From contig NZ_JAEINV010000006.1 of the NCBI RefSeq assembly GCF_016342705.1, positions 1-64,000 on the forward strand: a DNA stretch of 64,000 nucleotides. The letters are read 5' to 3'. The notes under the pieces were generated by a model, which worked only from the letters and a program-made list of their open reading frames with translations, was not told the DNA's origin and ran no database searches. The DNA comes from Lutibacter sp. (GTDB taxonomy: Bacteria; Bacteroidota; Bacteroidia; Flavobacteriales; Flavobacteriaceae). Made by a program: the position numbers and the translations under genes. Shown piece after piece: positions 50,991 to 59,720 of the stretch; positions within the stretch are counted from its first letter, which is position 1, and each line of letters opens with the position of its first letter.

Positions 50991-52394
50991 ATGAGCTTGT
51001 TTTCAAAAAAAATATCATCTTTTACGCTTTTAGTTATTGCATTGCTGTTATTTAGAGTTGTGTTAAATTATTCCATTCCTTTAATGGACAAAACGGAGGC
51101 ACGTTATGCGGAAATTGCCAGAATAATGGCTGAAACTAACGATTTTGTAACGCCTCAAATAGATTATCATGTACCCTTTTGGGCAAAACCACCATTATCA
51201 ACTTGGTTGTCTGCATTAAGTATTAAAGTTTTTGGAGAAAACGAATTTGCCGTACGGTTTCCATATTTACTACTGAACGTTTTAGTACTTTTATTAATTG
51301 GCAGATATGCCAAAGAAAAAAAACTAGACTTTTTTATCCCTGCTTTTGTTTTATTGACTATTCCAGAATTCCTCATTCATACTGGAGTTGTATCAACAGA
51401 TACAGCGTTGGCATTTTGTGTTACGCTGGTTATGATTTCATTTTGGGAAGCGGTTAAAACAACAGAAAATCACTTATGGAAATACGTATTTTTTATAGGT
51501 TTAGGATTGGGAATGCTCGCTAAAGGCCCTATTATTTTTATCCTTACTGCGCCTCCAATATTTGTTTGGATGGTCTTTTTTAAAGAATATAAAACAGTTT
51601 GGAAAAACTTCAATTGGTTCTTAGGGATTCTTTTATTTGTAATAATTGCAGCTCCGTGGTATTATTTAGCAGAACTAAAAACACCTGGATTTATAGATTA
51701 TTTTATTGTAGGTGAACACTTTAAACGCTTTTTTGATTCAAGCTGGAAAGGTGATATGTATGGTTTTCCAAAATCACAACCTATGGGAATGATTTGGTTA
51801 TTTTTAATAGCCTTTGCAATTCCTTGGATTCTGTTAGTTATTCAAAAAGTTTGGCAAAAAAAACTATCTATTTTAAAAGATAAATGGGTACTATTTTTAT
51901 TGCTTTGGTTGTTGTGGACTCCCGGATTTTTTACCATTTCTAAAAGTTTAATTCACCCGTACATTATGCCAGTAATGGTGCCAATTGCCTTATTAATAAC
52001 CTATTGGTGGGAAGAATTTAAAAATATAAAACGAATTATTTATATTTCATTAATATTTCCAGGAATTGCTTTACTAATATTTATAGGAATGCAATTCACA
52101 TCAAAAAGTGAGTTTTATATTAATTCTGATAAACATATTATTGAAAATATTCCCGATAAAAACATACCATTATTTTATTGGCAAGACAAGAGTTATTCTA
52201 GTCAGTTTTATTCCAAAGGAAAAATAAAAGTCATTGAAAATGAACAAGCACTAACAACTCACTTTAACACCGATAATTCCTTTTTAATAATTATTCCTCA
52301 TAAAAGATTCAAAAAAATGGATCCTGTTTATGTAAAATCTTTACAAGAGATTGATAAAAACAATAAAAATGGAATGTACCTATTTAAAAAATAA
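50991..52394 (+). CDS. ArnT-like glycosyltransferase (GT39/GT83, copy 1)
   Basis: A 467-aa membrane enzyme with about 11-12 helices. The first periplasmic loop carries MDKTEARYAEIARIM, then PFWAKPPLSTWLSALSIKVF and NEFAVRFPYLL, which are the hallmarks of ArnT and related lipid A glycosyltransferases. It would move a sugar from an undecaprenyl-phosphate donor to lipid A or another acceptor on the periplasmic side. The donor is probably made by one of the two GT2 enzymes upstream. The last 100 residues form a small soluble domain. Confidence 0.87.
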   Translation: MSLFSKKISSFTLLVIALLLFRVVLNYSIPLMDKTEARYAEIARIMAETNDFVTPQIDYHVPFWAKPPLSTWLSALSIKVFGENEFAVRFPYLLLNVLVLLLIGRYAKEKKLDFFIPAFVLLTIPEFLIHTGVVSTDTALAFCVTLVMISFWEAVKTTENHLWKYVFFIGLGLGMLAKGPIIFILTAPPIFVWMVFFKEYKTVWKNFNWFLGILLFVIIAAPWYYLAELKTPGFIDYFIVGEHFKRFFDSSWKGDMYGFPKSQPMGMIWLFLIAFAIPWILLVIQKVWQKKLSILKDKWVLFLLLWLLWTPGFFTISKSLIHPYIMPVMVPIALLITYWWEEFKNIKRIIYISLIFPGIALLIFIGMQFTSKSEFYINSDKHIIENIPDKNIPLFYWQDKSYSSQFYSKGKIKVIENEQALTTHFNTDNSFLIIIPHKRFKKMDPVYVKSLQEIDKNNKNGMYLFKK

Positions 52395-52432
52395 CATTTT
52401 ATTTATATAATTGATTTTAAACCTGTTATAGA

Positions 52433-54058
52433 ATGCTTAAAACAATTGAAAAAAATCCTATTCTAGTATTATCCATAGTTATAGTTTTAATGCTATTGGT
52501 TCATTTAGATGTTCCAAGTGTAACAATTATGGAAGCTCGTAATTTTATTACTGCTCGGGAAATGGTGCACGATCATAATTGGCTTTTAACTACCATGAAT
52601 GGTGAAGCGCGTTATCAAAAACCACCGTTACCAACTTGGCTGAGTGCTGTTTCTGGCTTGTTGTTTGGCATTAACTCAATTTTTGCGTTACGTCTGCCTG
52701 CAGCATTAATGGTGTTAGTATTAGGTGTGTTTTTATATTTTCTTTCGTTAAAATTAAACCTAACAAAACTTCAAAGTTTTTACAATGCATTAATTGTAAT
52801 CACGTCTTTTTACGTTTTTGCAATTATAAATGAAGCTCCGTGGGATATTTATACGCACGGCTTTATGCTTGGTGGAATTTACTTTTTATTCCTGCTTTTT
52901 GAAGAAAGAAAAACTGTTTGGAGAAATGTAATGTTGTCCGCCTTTTTTATAGGATTATCAATATTAAGTAAAGGTCCGGTATCCTTATTTGCAGTATTTT
53001 TACCTTTCTTAATTTCTTATGGAATTGTTTTTAAGTTTAAAGAGATTAAGACTAAAATTTTTCCAATAATTATTTTATTAATTCTTTCCGTTCTAATTGG
53101 CGGATGGTGGTTTGTATATGTAAGATTGGCAGATCCAGCTGCATTTTTAGAAATAGCATCAAAAGAAACAGGAAATTGGGCAAGCTATAATGTAAAGCCA
53201 TTTTATTACTATTGGAGCTTTTTTACACAGTCTGGAATTTGGGCAATTCCTGCGCTCATTAGTTTGCTTTATCCGTATATGATAAAAAGAATTGAAAACA
53301 AAAAAGTATATAAATTTTCATTTTGGTGGGTGCTTATCGCCGTTATTTTACTCTCATTAATTCCAGAAAAGAAACCAAGATATTTAATGCCCGTTTTAAT
53401 TCCTTTAGCCATTAATATTGGAATTTACATAGATTTTATCATTCAAAATTTTAAAAACTTATCTTTAAAGAAAGATATTTTCCCTGTATATTTTAACTTT
53501 GGATTGATCAGTTTTATTTCATTTTCATTACCAATTGCGCTATTAATTATTCTTAAAGCTGATGTGAAAAATCACCTGTTTAATTTTATAGCATTAACCG
53601 TTGCTTGTGTTTTAATTGGTGTAAATATTATTAAATATTTAAGAAATAAAAATATAAAGGTTGTGTTTTATTTGGTAATTTTATTTATGATTTCGGCCTT
53701 AAGTTTAGGATTGCCTATTTCACAAAGTTTAAATAAAAATGTAGCATACAAATCTATTAATTCGTTGCATTTAATTGAAGATTCAAGTTCCATTAAAACC
53801 TATTCAATTGGTGAAATTGCACCAGAATTATTATGGGATTACAACGGAACTCTAAAAGATATTTACAAAAACGGACAATTAGAGGTGCCAAACGAAACAA
53901 GATTCGGACTTTTAATTATGGATGAAGATGTGCCTATAATAACATCTCAATTAAACAATATTTATAAGCTTGAGTTAAAAGAAACCTACAATTTAAACGA
54001 AGGTTCTAAAATGAAAGAAAGATTAATAAGACAATTTTATATTATATCAAAAAAATAG
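52433..54058 (+). CDS. ArnT-like glycosyltransferase (GT39/GT83, copy 2)
   Basis: A second enzyme of the same class, 541 aa, only distantly similar to copy 1. The first loop reads VTIMEARNFITAREMVHDHN and then MNGEARYQKPPLPTWLSAVS. About 12 helices and a C-terminal soluble domain follow. The two GT39 enzymes match the two GT2 donors, so two sugars may be attached or an acceptor modified at two places. The gap to the next gene is 12 bp. Confidence 0.85.
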   Translation: MLKTIEKNPILVLSIVIVLMLLVHLDVPSVTIMEARNFITAREMVHDHNWLLTTMNGEARYQKPPLPTWLSAVSGLLFGINSIFALRLPAALMVLVLGVFLYFLSLKLNLTKLQSFYNALIVITSFYVFAIINEAPWDIYTHGFMLGGIYFLFLLFEERKTVWRNVMLSAFFIGLSILSKGPVSLFAVFLPFLISYGIVFKFKEIKTKIFPIIILLILSVLIGGWWFVYVRLADPAAFLEIASKETGNWASYNVKPFYYYWSFFTQSGIWAIPALISLLYPYMIKRIENKKVYKFSFWWVLIAVILLSLIPEKKPRYLMPVLIPLAINIGIYIDFIIQNFKNLSLKKDIFPVYFNFGLISFISFSLPIALLIILKADVKNHLFNFIALTVACVLIGVNIIKYLRNKNIKVVFYLVILFMISALSLGLPISQSLNKNVAYKSINSLHLIEDSSSIKTYSIGEIAPELLWDYNGTLKDIYKNGQLEVPNETRFGLLIMDEDVPIITSQLNNIYKLELKETYNLNEGSKMKERLIRQFYIISKK

Positions 54059-54070
54059 TACTTTTATCCC

Positions 54071-54739
54071 ATGAAAAATTTAACAACCATAGATAAACTA
54101 GCATATTCATTTTTAATTATCATATTTGGATTAGGAATCTACTTTGCAAATACCGATTTAACGTATTTTGATGAAGTTTATACTGTTGAAGACGGTTTTG
54201 TTGAAAATGGCTCCGCTATATTTTTATTCGCTTCAAGTATGCTGTTATTGTATCGTTTTTTTAAATTATTCAAGTACAAAAAAATGCTTTGGAAAGTTGG
54301 AATTTTAGCAATGTCTTTATTGTTCTTTTTTGGAGCAGGAGAAGAAATTTCTTGGGGGCAACGTATTTTTGATGTGCAATCTTCAGAATATTTCTTACAA
54401 AATAATGCCCAAGGAGAAACCAATTTACACAATATGGTTGTAGATGGTAAAAAAGTAAATAAAATAATTTTCAGTCAACTTTTAACTGTTATTTTGGTTT
54501 TGTATTTAATAGTTACCCCTTTATTATTTAGAAAATACGAATGGTTTAAAAATTTGGCTAATACATTTGCAGTTCCAATCGTAAAATGGCATTATACCAT
54601 TGCTTTTTTAGTTGGTACTCTTTTATTAGTTTTTATTAGTTCAAATAGAAAATGGGAAATTTACGAGCTTTCTTTTAGTGTAATATTTTTATTAATTTTT
54701 ATAAGTCCTTTAAATAAGAACATTTATATTAAACAATAA
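54071..54739 (+). CDS. unrecognised membrane protein with GEEISWGQR motif
   Basis: A 222-aa protein with about six predicted helices that I cannot name. Polar motifs sit at the helix ends: EDGFVENGSA (40-49), GAGEEISWGQR (88-98) and NLHN (118-121). Conserved-looking charged residues near the membrane (Glu, His, Arg) suggest an enzyme or ion-coupled transporter. The EE-x5-R spacing does not match the CAAX protease motif EExxxR. It is the last plus-strand gene of the glycosylation cassette and its end overlaps the PAP2 gene by 11 bp. Confidence 0.7.
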   Translation: MKNLTTIDKLAYSFLIIIFGLGIYFANTDLTYFDEVYTVEDGFVENGSAIFLFASSMLLLYRFFKLFKYKKMLWKVGILAMSLLFFFGAGEEISWGQRIFDVQSSEYFLQNNAQGETNLHNMVVDGKKVNKIIFSQLLTVILVLYLIVTPLLFRKYEWFKNLANTFAVPIVKWHYTIAFLVGTLLLVFISSNRKWEIYELSFSVIFLLIFISPLNKNIYIKQ

Positions 54740-55298
54740 ATCTATTGGAAAAAATTGTAAATAATTTATAACATAAAACACCATAAAGTATTCCAAAAAA
54801 CATTCCAGTTAAAATATCTAACGGAAAGTGGACACCTACATAAATTCTGCTGTAACCTACTAAAATAGCCCAAATAAATAATAAGTAAATCCATATTTTA
54901 CTGTTAAATTTTAGCGCTAAACTAAAAAACACGGCAATTGCCATAGAATTTGCAGCGTGCGCTGAAAAATAAGAATACAAACCACCACATCTATTTCCTA
55001 CTAAACGGCATAAATTTGCTATTTCATTATTATGGCAAGGTCTTAAGCGTTTAAAACCATTTTTAAACAAGTTACTAGTTTGATCGGAAACCAAAATTAA
55101 AACAGCAATAAACACCAATAAAACCATTGTTTTTTTAAGTCCAAATTGTTTATAGGTTATATATAACAATAAAAAATATAATGGGATAGCTGAAAACTTA
55201 TTTGTTACAATAAGCCAAAAGCTATCCCATTGTATGTTTCCTAAATTATTTAGGTATAAAAATAATTCAATGTCTTTTTCAATTAATGAATGTATCAT
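54729..55298 (-). CDS. PAP2 family membrane phosphatase
   Basis: A 189-aa protein with the three PAP2 motifs: KNGFKRLRP (79-87), the YSYFSAH block with His114, and GYSRIYVGVHFPLD with Arg151, His157 and Asp161. Family members remove phosphate from undecaprenyl diphosphate, phosphatidylglycerol phosphate or lipid A. Convergence with the glycosylation cassette suggests lipid A or undecaprenyl carrier phosphates, but the substrate cannot be decided by sequence. Confidence 0.9.
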   Translation of the reverse strand: MIHSLIEKDIELFLYLNNLGNIQWDSFWLIVTNKFSAIPLYFLLLYITYKQFGLKKTMVLLVFIAVLILVSDQTSNLFKNGFKRLRPCHNNEIANLCRLVGNRCGGLYSYFSAHAANSMAIAVFFSLALKFNSKIWIYLLFIWAILVGYSRIYVGVHFPLDILTGMFFGILYGVLCYKLFTIFSNRFIV

Positions 55299-55332
55299 TG
55301 AGTTTATTTTTAGGTATTATTTAAAATTAGTT

Positions 55333-56436
55333 TTATTCAATTTCTACCAATTCTATTTCAAAAACCAAATCAGTATTTGGAGGAATTACTCCACCTGCGC
55401 CCTGAGCACCATAGCCCAAATGCGAAGGAATATATAATAAAGCTTTGTCTCCAACTTTTAATTCTTGTAAACCTTCTTTAAATCCTGCTATTAAACGGGC
55501 ATCCGGTCCGTAAATTGTTGAAAACGGATTATATCCATTTTGATGATCACGTTCTTGATCAAAAATTTCGTACGCAATAGCAACTTCTTTATAGCTAGTA
55601 TCAAATAATTTACCATCTGTAAAATATCCTGAATAGTTTACTTTTACATTTTGACCAACTTTAGGTTTTTCTCCATTTTTAGTTTCAACCATCGCAATTT
55701 TTAAATCTGAAGGAAGTTCAATGGCTTTATCTTTATATTCATTAAACCTAGCAACTGTAGCATCCAATACTTTTTGAATACGTTTCTCTTTTTCCTTCAT
55801 TTCTTTTTCATGCTTTTCATAAAAATTAGAAAATTCTTTCGCTGCATTAAATCTTTTTGCTGCTTTTCCAACCCTTATTATTTGAACTTTATAAATAGTA
55901 TCAAATTTCACAATTGAATCAACTACATCTTGTCCTTTAATTACATTACCAAAAACAGTATGCTTTCCATCTAGCCAGCCAGTTTCTTTATGTGTAATAA
56001 AAAATTGACTGCCGTTAGTACCAGGACCTGAATTAGCCATAGATAAAATACCAGCTTTATCGTGCTTTAACACTAAATTACCTAAAGAATCTTTTGGAAA
56101 TTCATCAATAAACTTGTAGCCAGGATCACCAGAACCCGTTCCTAATGGATCACCTCCCTGAATCATAAAATCATTGATAACTCTATGAAAAATAGTACCA
56201 TTATAAAATGGTTTTCTTTTTAAAGAATCCGCCACAAAATCATTGGTTCCTTCGGCTAAAGAAACAAAATTAGCCACTGTAATTGGAGTTTTATCAAACT
56301 CTAATTTCAACAATATTGCTCCTTTATTAGTTTCCATATTAGCATACAACCCATCAGCTAAATCTGTATATTCGGTTGGTTTGCAAGAGAAGATAATAAA
56401 AAATAGTACCAGTATTAAAATTTGATTTTTTCTCAT
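55333..56436 (-). CDS. dual-domain peptidyl-prolyl isomerase: cyclophilin-FKBP fusion, lipoprotein
   Basis: A 367-aa lipoprotein (lipobox FSCK, Cys18). The N-terminal cyclophilin domain (about 27-190) has FHRVINDFMIQGGDPLGTG and NGSQFFITHKETGWLDGKH. A charged coiled linker (about 205-245, EKHEKEMKEKEKR) follows. The C-terminal FKBP domain (about 255-365) has VKVNYSGYFTDGKLFDTSY and PSHLGYGAQGAGG. Both prolyl isomerase folds are therefore in one periplasmic or outer-membrane protein, an arrangement described as CFBP-type dual immunophilin. It is encoded next to two FKBP lipoproteins. Confidence 0.93.
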   Translation of the reverse strand: MRKNQILILVLFFIIFSCKPTEYTDLADGLYANMETNKGAILLKLEFDKTPITVANFVSLAEGTNDFVADSLKRKPFYNGTIFHRVINDFMIQGGDPLGTGSGDPGYKFIDEFPKDSLGNLVLKHDKAGILSMANSGPGTNGSQFFITHKETGWLDGKHTVFGNVIKGQDVVDSIVKFDTIYKVQIIRVGKAAKRFNAAKEFSNFYEKHEKEMKEKEKRIQKVLDATVARFNEYKDKAIELPSDLKIAMVETKNGEKPKVGQNVKVNYSGYFTDGKLFDTSYKEVAIAYEIFDQERDHQNGYNPFSTIYGPDARLIAGFKEGLQELKVGDKALLYIPSHLGYGAQGAGGVIPPNTDLVFEIELVEIE

Positions 56437-56478
56437 AAAACGTATTTACTAATTTTTATAAAACTAACTATTTTAAAA

Positions 56479-57207
56479 TTATTTTACAATTTCTAATAAT
56501 TCAACTTCAAAAACTAAAGGCATAAACGGTTTAATTGCTCCACCTTGACGAGGGAAAGCACCATATGCTAATTCTTGAGGAATAAAGAACTTGAATTTTG
56601 AACCAACAGACATTAATTGTAAACCTTCAGTCCAACCTTTAATTACTCTATTTACCATAAACTGAGCTGGTTCTCCTCTTTCAACAGAACTGTCAAATAC
56701 CGTTCCGTCTGCTAAAGTTCCGTGGTAATGAACTTTTACAGTTGCAGTCTCAACAGGTTTTTCTCCCGAACCTTCTTTTAACACAATATATTGTAAGCCA
56801 CTTTCAGTTACTTTTACTCCTTCAGCAGTTTTATTTGCTTCCATAAATTTTTCTCCTTCAGCTTTTACCTCTGCAAATTCGGCTTCTACTTTTTTAGTAG
56901 CTTCTTCTTGTTGTTTTTTCATAGTTTCTTCTTGTCTTTTTTGAAAAAACTTATTTAAAACAACATTAATTACTTCTGGATTAATTTTCATATCTAATGA
57001 ATCTACACCATTATGAAATCCTTGAATAAATAACTCTTTGTTAATGTCATCAAAATTAGCTTTTACTTTAGACCCCATATCTAAACCTAATGCATAACTA
57101 ACTGAATCCAATTCTGTTTTTAAAGGTTTTTTGGTAACACCTTGACCATTACAAGATACTAAAGAAACTATAGTACCACAAACTAATAAGAATTTAATTA
57201 CTTTCAT
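56479..57207 (-). CDS. FKBP-type peptidyl-prolyl isomerase, FkpA/Mip-like lipoprotein
   Basis: A 242-aa lipoprotein with lipobox LVSC (Cys19). It has the helical dimerisation arm of Mip/FkpA proteins (SVSYALGLDMGSKVKANF to EATKKVEAEFAEVKAEG) and a C-terminal FKBP domain (VKVHYHGTLADGTVFDSSVE, IPQELAYGAFPRQGG). It should act as a folding catalyst and chaperone for exported proteins. Its start overlaps the end of gldI by 14 bp. Confidence 0.92.
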   Translation of the reverse strand: MKVIKFLLVCGTIVSLVSCNGQGVTKKPLKTELDSVSYALGLDMGSKVKANFDDINKELFIQGFHNGVDSLDMKINPEVINVVLNKFFQKRQEETMKKQQEEATKKVEAEFAEVKAEGEKFMEANKTAEGVKVTESGLQYIVLKEGSGEKPVETATVKVHYHGTLADGTVFDSSVERGEPAQFMVNRVIKGWTEGLQLMSVGSKFKFFIPQELAYGAFPRQGGAIKPFMPLVFEVELLEIVK

Positions 57208-57739
57208 TTTTTTTGTTTATTTTAATTAATTGAACTTTATATATTAACGGTTGATTAATATCAATTTTATTATGATCACCTACGTAACCAAACATTTTAT
57301 AAGATGGAAATAAAAAAGTGACATTATCACCTTCATTCATTATTTTCAATCCATCTCTTAATCCTTCAACAATTTCTTGTTTATCAATTACATATTCTCG
57401 CAATCCAATTTCTTCTTTTCCGTAAATTTTTGAATTATAAATATCAAAAACTTCATACGTATAAATTACTTTATCATCCATTGCTGGAAAATAAATATTG
57501 TTGCTTTTTAAATTAAATTTGTACCAGAATCCATTTGGTGAAACTTCGTAACTACTCATAGAATCTAATTGTATAACTTGCAGTATTGCTTGCTCTTCAC
57601 TTTTAATAATTGATTTATTTAGTGATACAGATTGTTCCATTAAAGTACCCGTTTTACTACTTATAGGACTTCTGGGAACAGGATTGATACAAGAAATTAC
57701 TAAAATTCCTATAAAAATGAAACATATATTATTCTTCAT
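57194..57739 (-). CDS. gldI: gliding motility-associated PPIase lipoprotein GldI
   Basis: A 181-aa lipoprotein (VISC, Cys17) with the family N-terminus PVPRSPISSKTG and an FKBP domain (about 75-175) with DGLKIMNEGDNVTFLFPSYK and FGYVGDH. GldI is needed for gliding and type IX secretion in Flavobacterium, so the organism may glide or secrete by T9SS. The FKBP active-site residues are less conserved than in the neighbouring FKBP. It overlaps nrnA by 11 bp upstream and the FkpA-like gene by 14 bp downstream. Confidence 0.88.
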   Translation of the reverse strand: MKNNICFIFIGILVISCINPVPRSPISSKTGTLMEQSVSLNKSIIKSEEQAILQVIQLDSMSSYEVSPNGFWYKFNLKSNNIYFPAMDDKVIYTYEVFDIYNSKIYGKEEIGLREYVIDKQEIVEGLRDGLKIMNEGDNVTFLFPSYKMFGYVGDHNKIDINQPLIYKVQLIKINKKNESN

Positions 57740-58760
57740 ACGAATTTAATAACTCTTTTTTGTAAGTAGGAAGTATCTTTAAAAATTTAGAAATAGTACC
57801 ATCTAAAGAAATTGTTTCTCTTCCTCCTGCTGCGTTGTCATGGCCTCCACCATTAAAATGCTCGCGCGCAAACATATTTACTGAAAAACTTCCTTTTGAT
57901 CTAAACGACATTTTAATAATTTGCTGATCTATATCTTCAATAAAAATAGCTGCAAATATAATTCCTTTTAAAGAAAGTGCATAATTTACAACACCTTCAG
58001 TATCTCCTTTTTCATAATTAAATTCATCTAAATCAGCTTGTGTTAACGGAATATAAGCTGTTTTTAAATTTTCAATAACTACCATATTACTTAAAGCTCT
58101 GCCTAATAATTGCAACCTACCATACGAATTGGTGTCATACACATTATTATGTGCTCTTGCATTATTTGCGCCTTTATCTATTAAATTTGCTATAATTCTA
58201 TGGGTTGTGCTTGTTGTTGATGGAAATCTAAAGGAACCTGTGTCTGTCATAATCCCAGTATATAAGCACATTGCTATATCTTCATTTATAAGCTCTAATT
58301 CATCTAACTTTTCAATAAACTGATAAACCATTTGACAGGTAGAACATATGGAAACATCAGAATATAAATACGTTGCTATAGCATCTGGTTGTTGATGATG
58401 ATCTATCATAATAAAAGTACCAACAAACTGTTCTAGTGTTTTTTGCATATCATCTCCTACTCTATGCAATGCATTAAAATCTAATAAAAATATAATATTA
58501 GCTGTATCAATAGCATTTTTAGATTGCCTATTTTGCATATCAAATTTATAGGCATTTTTTGAACCAGGCAACCATTTTAAAAAATCTGGATAATCATTTG
58601 GTGCTACTACAGTAACATTATGACCTTTTAAATTTAAAAAATGATACATAGCCAAACTAGATCCTATTGCATCTCCATCTGGATTTTTATGCGGTACTAT
58701 TACAACATTTTGAGGAACAGAGAGTAACTCCTTAATTTCCTTTATTTCACTTCTTTTCAT
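57729..58760 (-). CDS. nrnA: DHH/DHHA1 phosphoesterase, nanoRNase/pAp phosphatase type
   Basis: A 343-aa cytoplasmic phosphoesterase that degrades short RNA oligomers and pAp. It shows IVPHKNPDGDAIGSSLAMYH, LLDFNALHRVGD, the DHH motif MIDHHQQPDA, and the DHHA1 block HFNGGGHDNAAGG. I place the start at MKRSEIKEIKELL (58760) because the family begins there. The open frame reaches an ATG at 58778, where TATATTCG resembles a -7 element. It is the first gene of a unit with gldI and the other PPIase genes. Confidence 0.9.
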   Translation of the reverse strand: MKRSEIKEIKELLSVPQNVVIVPHKNPDGDAIGSSLAMYHFLNLKGHNVTVVAPNDYPDFLKWLPGSKNAYKFDMQNRQSKNAIDTANIIFLLDFNALHRVGDDMQKTLEQFVGTFIMIDHHQQPDAIATYLYSDVSICSTCQMVYQFIEKLDELELINEDIAMCLYTGIMTDTGSFRFPSTTSTTHRIIANLIDKGANNARAHNNVYDTNSYGRLQLLGRALSNMVVIENLKTAYIPLTQADLDEFNYEKGDTEGVVNYALSLKGIIFAAIFIEDIDQQIIKMSFRSKGSFSVNMFAREHFNGGGHDNAAGGRETISLDGTISKFLKILPTYKKELLNSYEE

Positions 58761-58916
58761 ACGGGTGCGAATATACATAAATGTTTACAAACCTAATAAC
58801 AGCTTAACAAATATTAACTCTTATTTAATAGTACAATATTTAGTAATAATTGTAGCATTAAATGTACTGATAATCATAATTTTAGTTTACTCCATAGCAA
58901 ATTATAGATAAAAGTT

Positions 58917-58924
58917 TATATTTG
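58917..58924 (+). promoter_or_regulatory. -7 element before ndk
   Basis: TATATTTG fits the Bacteroidota -7 consensus and lies 30 bp before the ndk ATG. No TTG stands at the normal distance upstream. Confidence 0.45.
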
Positions 58925-58954
58925 TGGCCAAATAAAATTCATAAGAATCATACA

Positions 58955-59374
58955 ATGATAACAAACAGAACGTTTACAATGCTTAAACCAGATACTCTTG
59001 AAAAGGGTTTTGTGGGTCCAATTATTGAAAAAATAACTGCAGCTGGTTTTAAAATTATCGCGATGAAAATGGTACGCTTGTCTAGAGCAGATGCTCGAGA
59101 TTTTTACGCAATTCACAAAGAAAGACCTTTTTTTGATGAATTAGTTGAATTTATGGTACGTGGCCCAATTGTAGTTGCAATTCTAGAAAAAGAAAATGCT
59201 GTTGAAGATTTTAGAGCTTTAATTGGAGCAACAAATCCTGCGGAAGCTGCAGAAGGAACAATTAGAAAATTATTTGCAACATCTATTTCAGAAAATGCAA
59301 TTCACGGTTCTGATAGTGATGAAAACGCTATTATTGAAGGAAGTTATCATTTTGCTGGACGAGAAGTTTTTTAG
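58955..59374 (+). CDS. ndk: nucleoside diphosphate kinase
   Basis: A 139-aa enzyme that equilibrates nucleoside di- and triphosphates. It shows [36 protein letters not shown], and the phospho-histidine His117 in [13 protein letters not shown] chose the ATG at 58955, because the open frame upstream of it ([11 protein letters not shown]) does not belong to the family and includes the promoter-like sequence. Confidence 0.97.
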   Translation: MITNRTFTMLKPDTLEKGFVGPIIEKITAAGFKIIAMKMVRLSRADARDFYAIHKERPFFDELVEFMVRGPIVVAILEKENAVEDFRALIGATNPAEAAEGTIRKLFATSISENAIHGSDSDENAIIEGSYHFAGREVF

Positions 59375-59393
59375 TAAAAAAAATATATATTTT

Positions 59394-59425
59394 AAAAAAA
59401 TCCGCTAATGAGCGGATTTTTTTTT
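59394..59425. terminator. bidirectional terminator between ndk and the DUF721 gene
   Basis: An A-run and TCCGCT pair with AGCGGA and a T-run around AATG. It lies between convergent genes and touches the stop of the DUF721 gene. Confidence 0.85.
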
Positions 59426-59720
59426 AACTTAAAATTATTTTTGAAATTAAATTTTCGCCCAATTCTTCATTCATCATTTTAACAATTTTTTCTTTTCCAT
59501 AACTCAACTCTTCACGTAAAACAGATGATTTTAGTTTTACAATTAATGTTTTATTTTGCAATTCCACATTTTGAGTATAAGACACCACTCCATTTCCCAT
59601 TAACTTTGCCCAAGCATCTTTTACTGAAATTTGATGCATTCCTTTCGTTAAATTATTTTCTTTAATCACATCTTGCATCAAATCTTGCAACGAATGAAAC
59701 TCATTTTGTCTTTTTGCCAT
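59424..59720 (-). CDS. DUF721 (DciA-like) protein
   Basis: A 98-aa protein with the DUF721 core: LQDLMQDVIKENNLTKGMHQ, VKDAWAKLMGNGVVSYTQNV and LKSSVLREELSYGKEKIVKM. Related DciA proteins help load the replicative helicase in bacteria that lack DnaC. The KH-like domain is present but the protein is short. Its start overlaps the recF stop by one base, so the two are a unit linked to DNA replication and repair. Confidence 0.87.
   Translation of the reverse strand: MAKRQNEFHSLQDLMQDVIKENNLTKGMHQISVKDAWAKLMGNGVVSYTQNVELQNKTLIVKLKSSVLREELSYGKEKIVKMMNEELGENLISKIILS

Noticed and set aside
54158-54364. CAAX-type protease motif in the unknown membrane protein
   Set aside because: The EE and R residues are five apart instead of three, and the second and third CPBP motifs are missing.
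58922-58954. N-terminal extension of ndk ([11 protein letters not shown])
   Set aside because: It would begin within the -7 element and does not resemble Ndk proteins.
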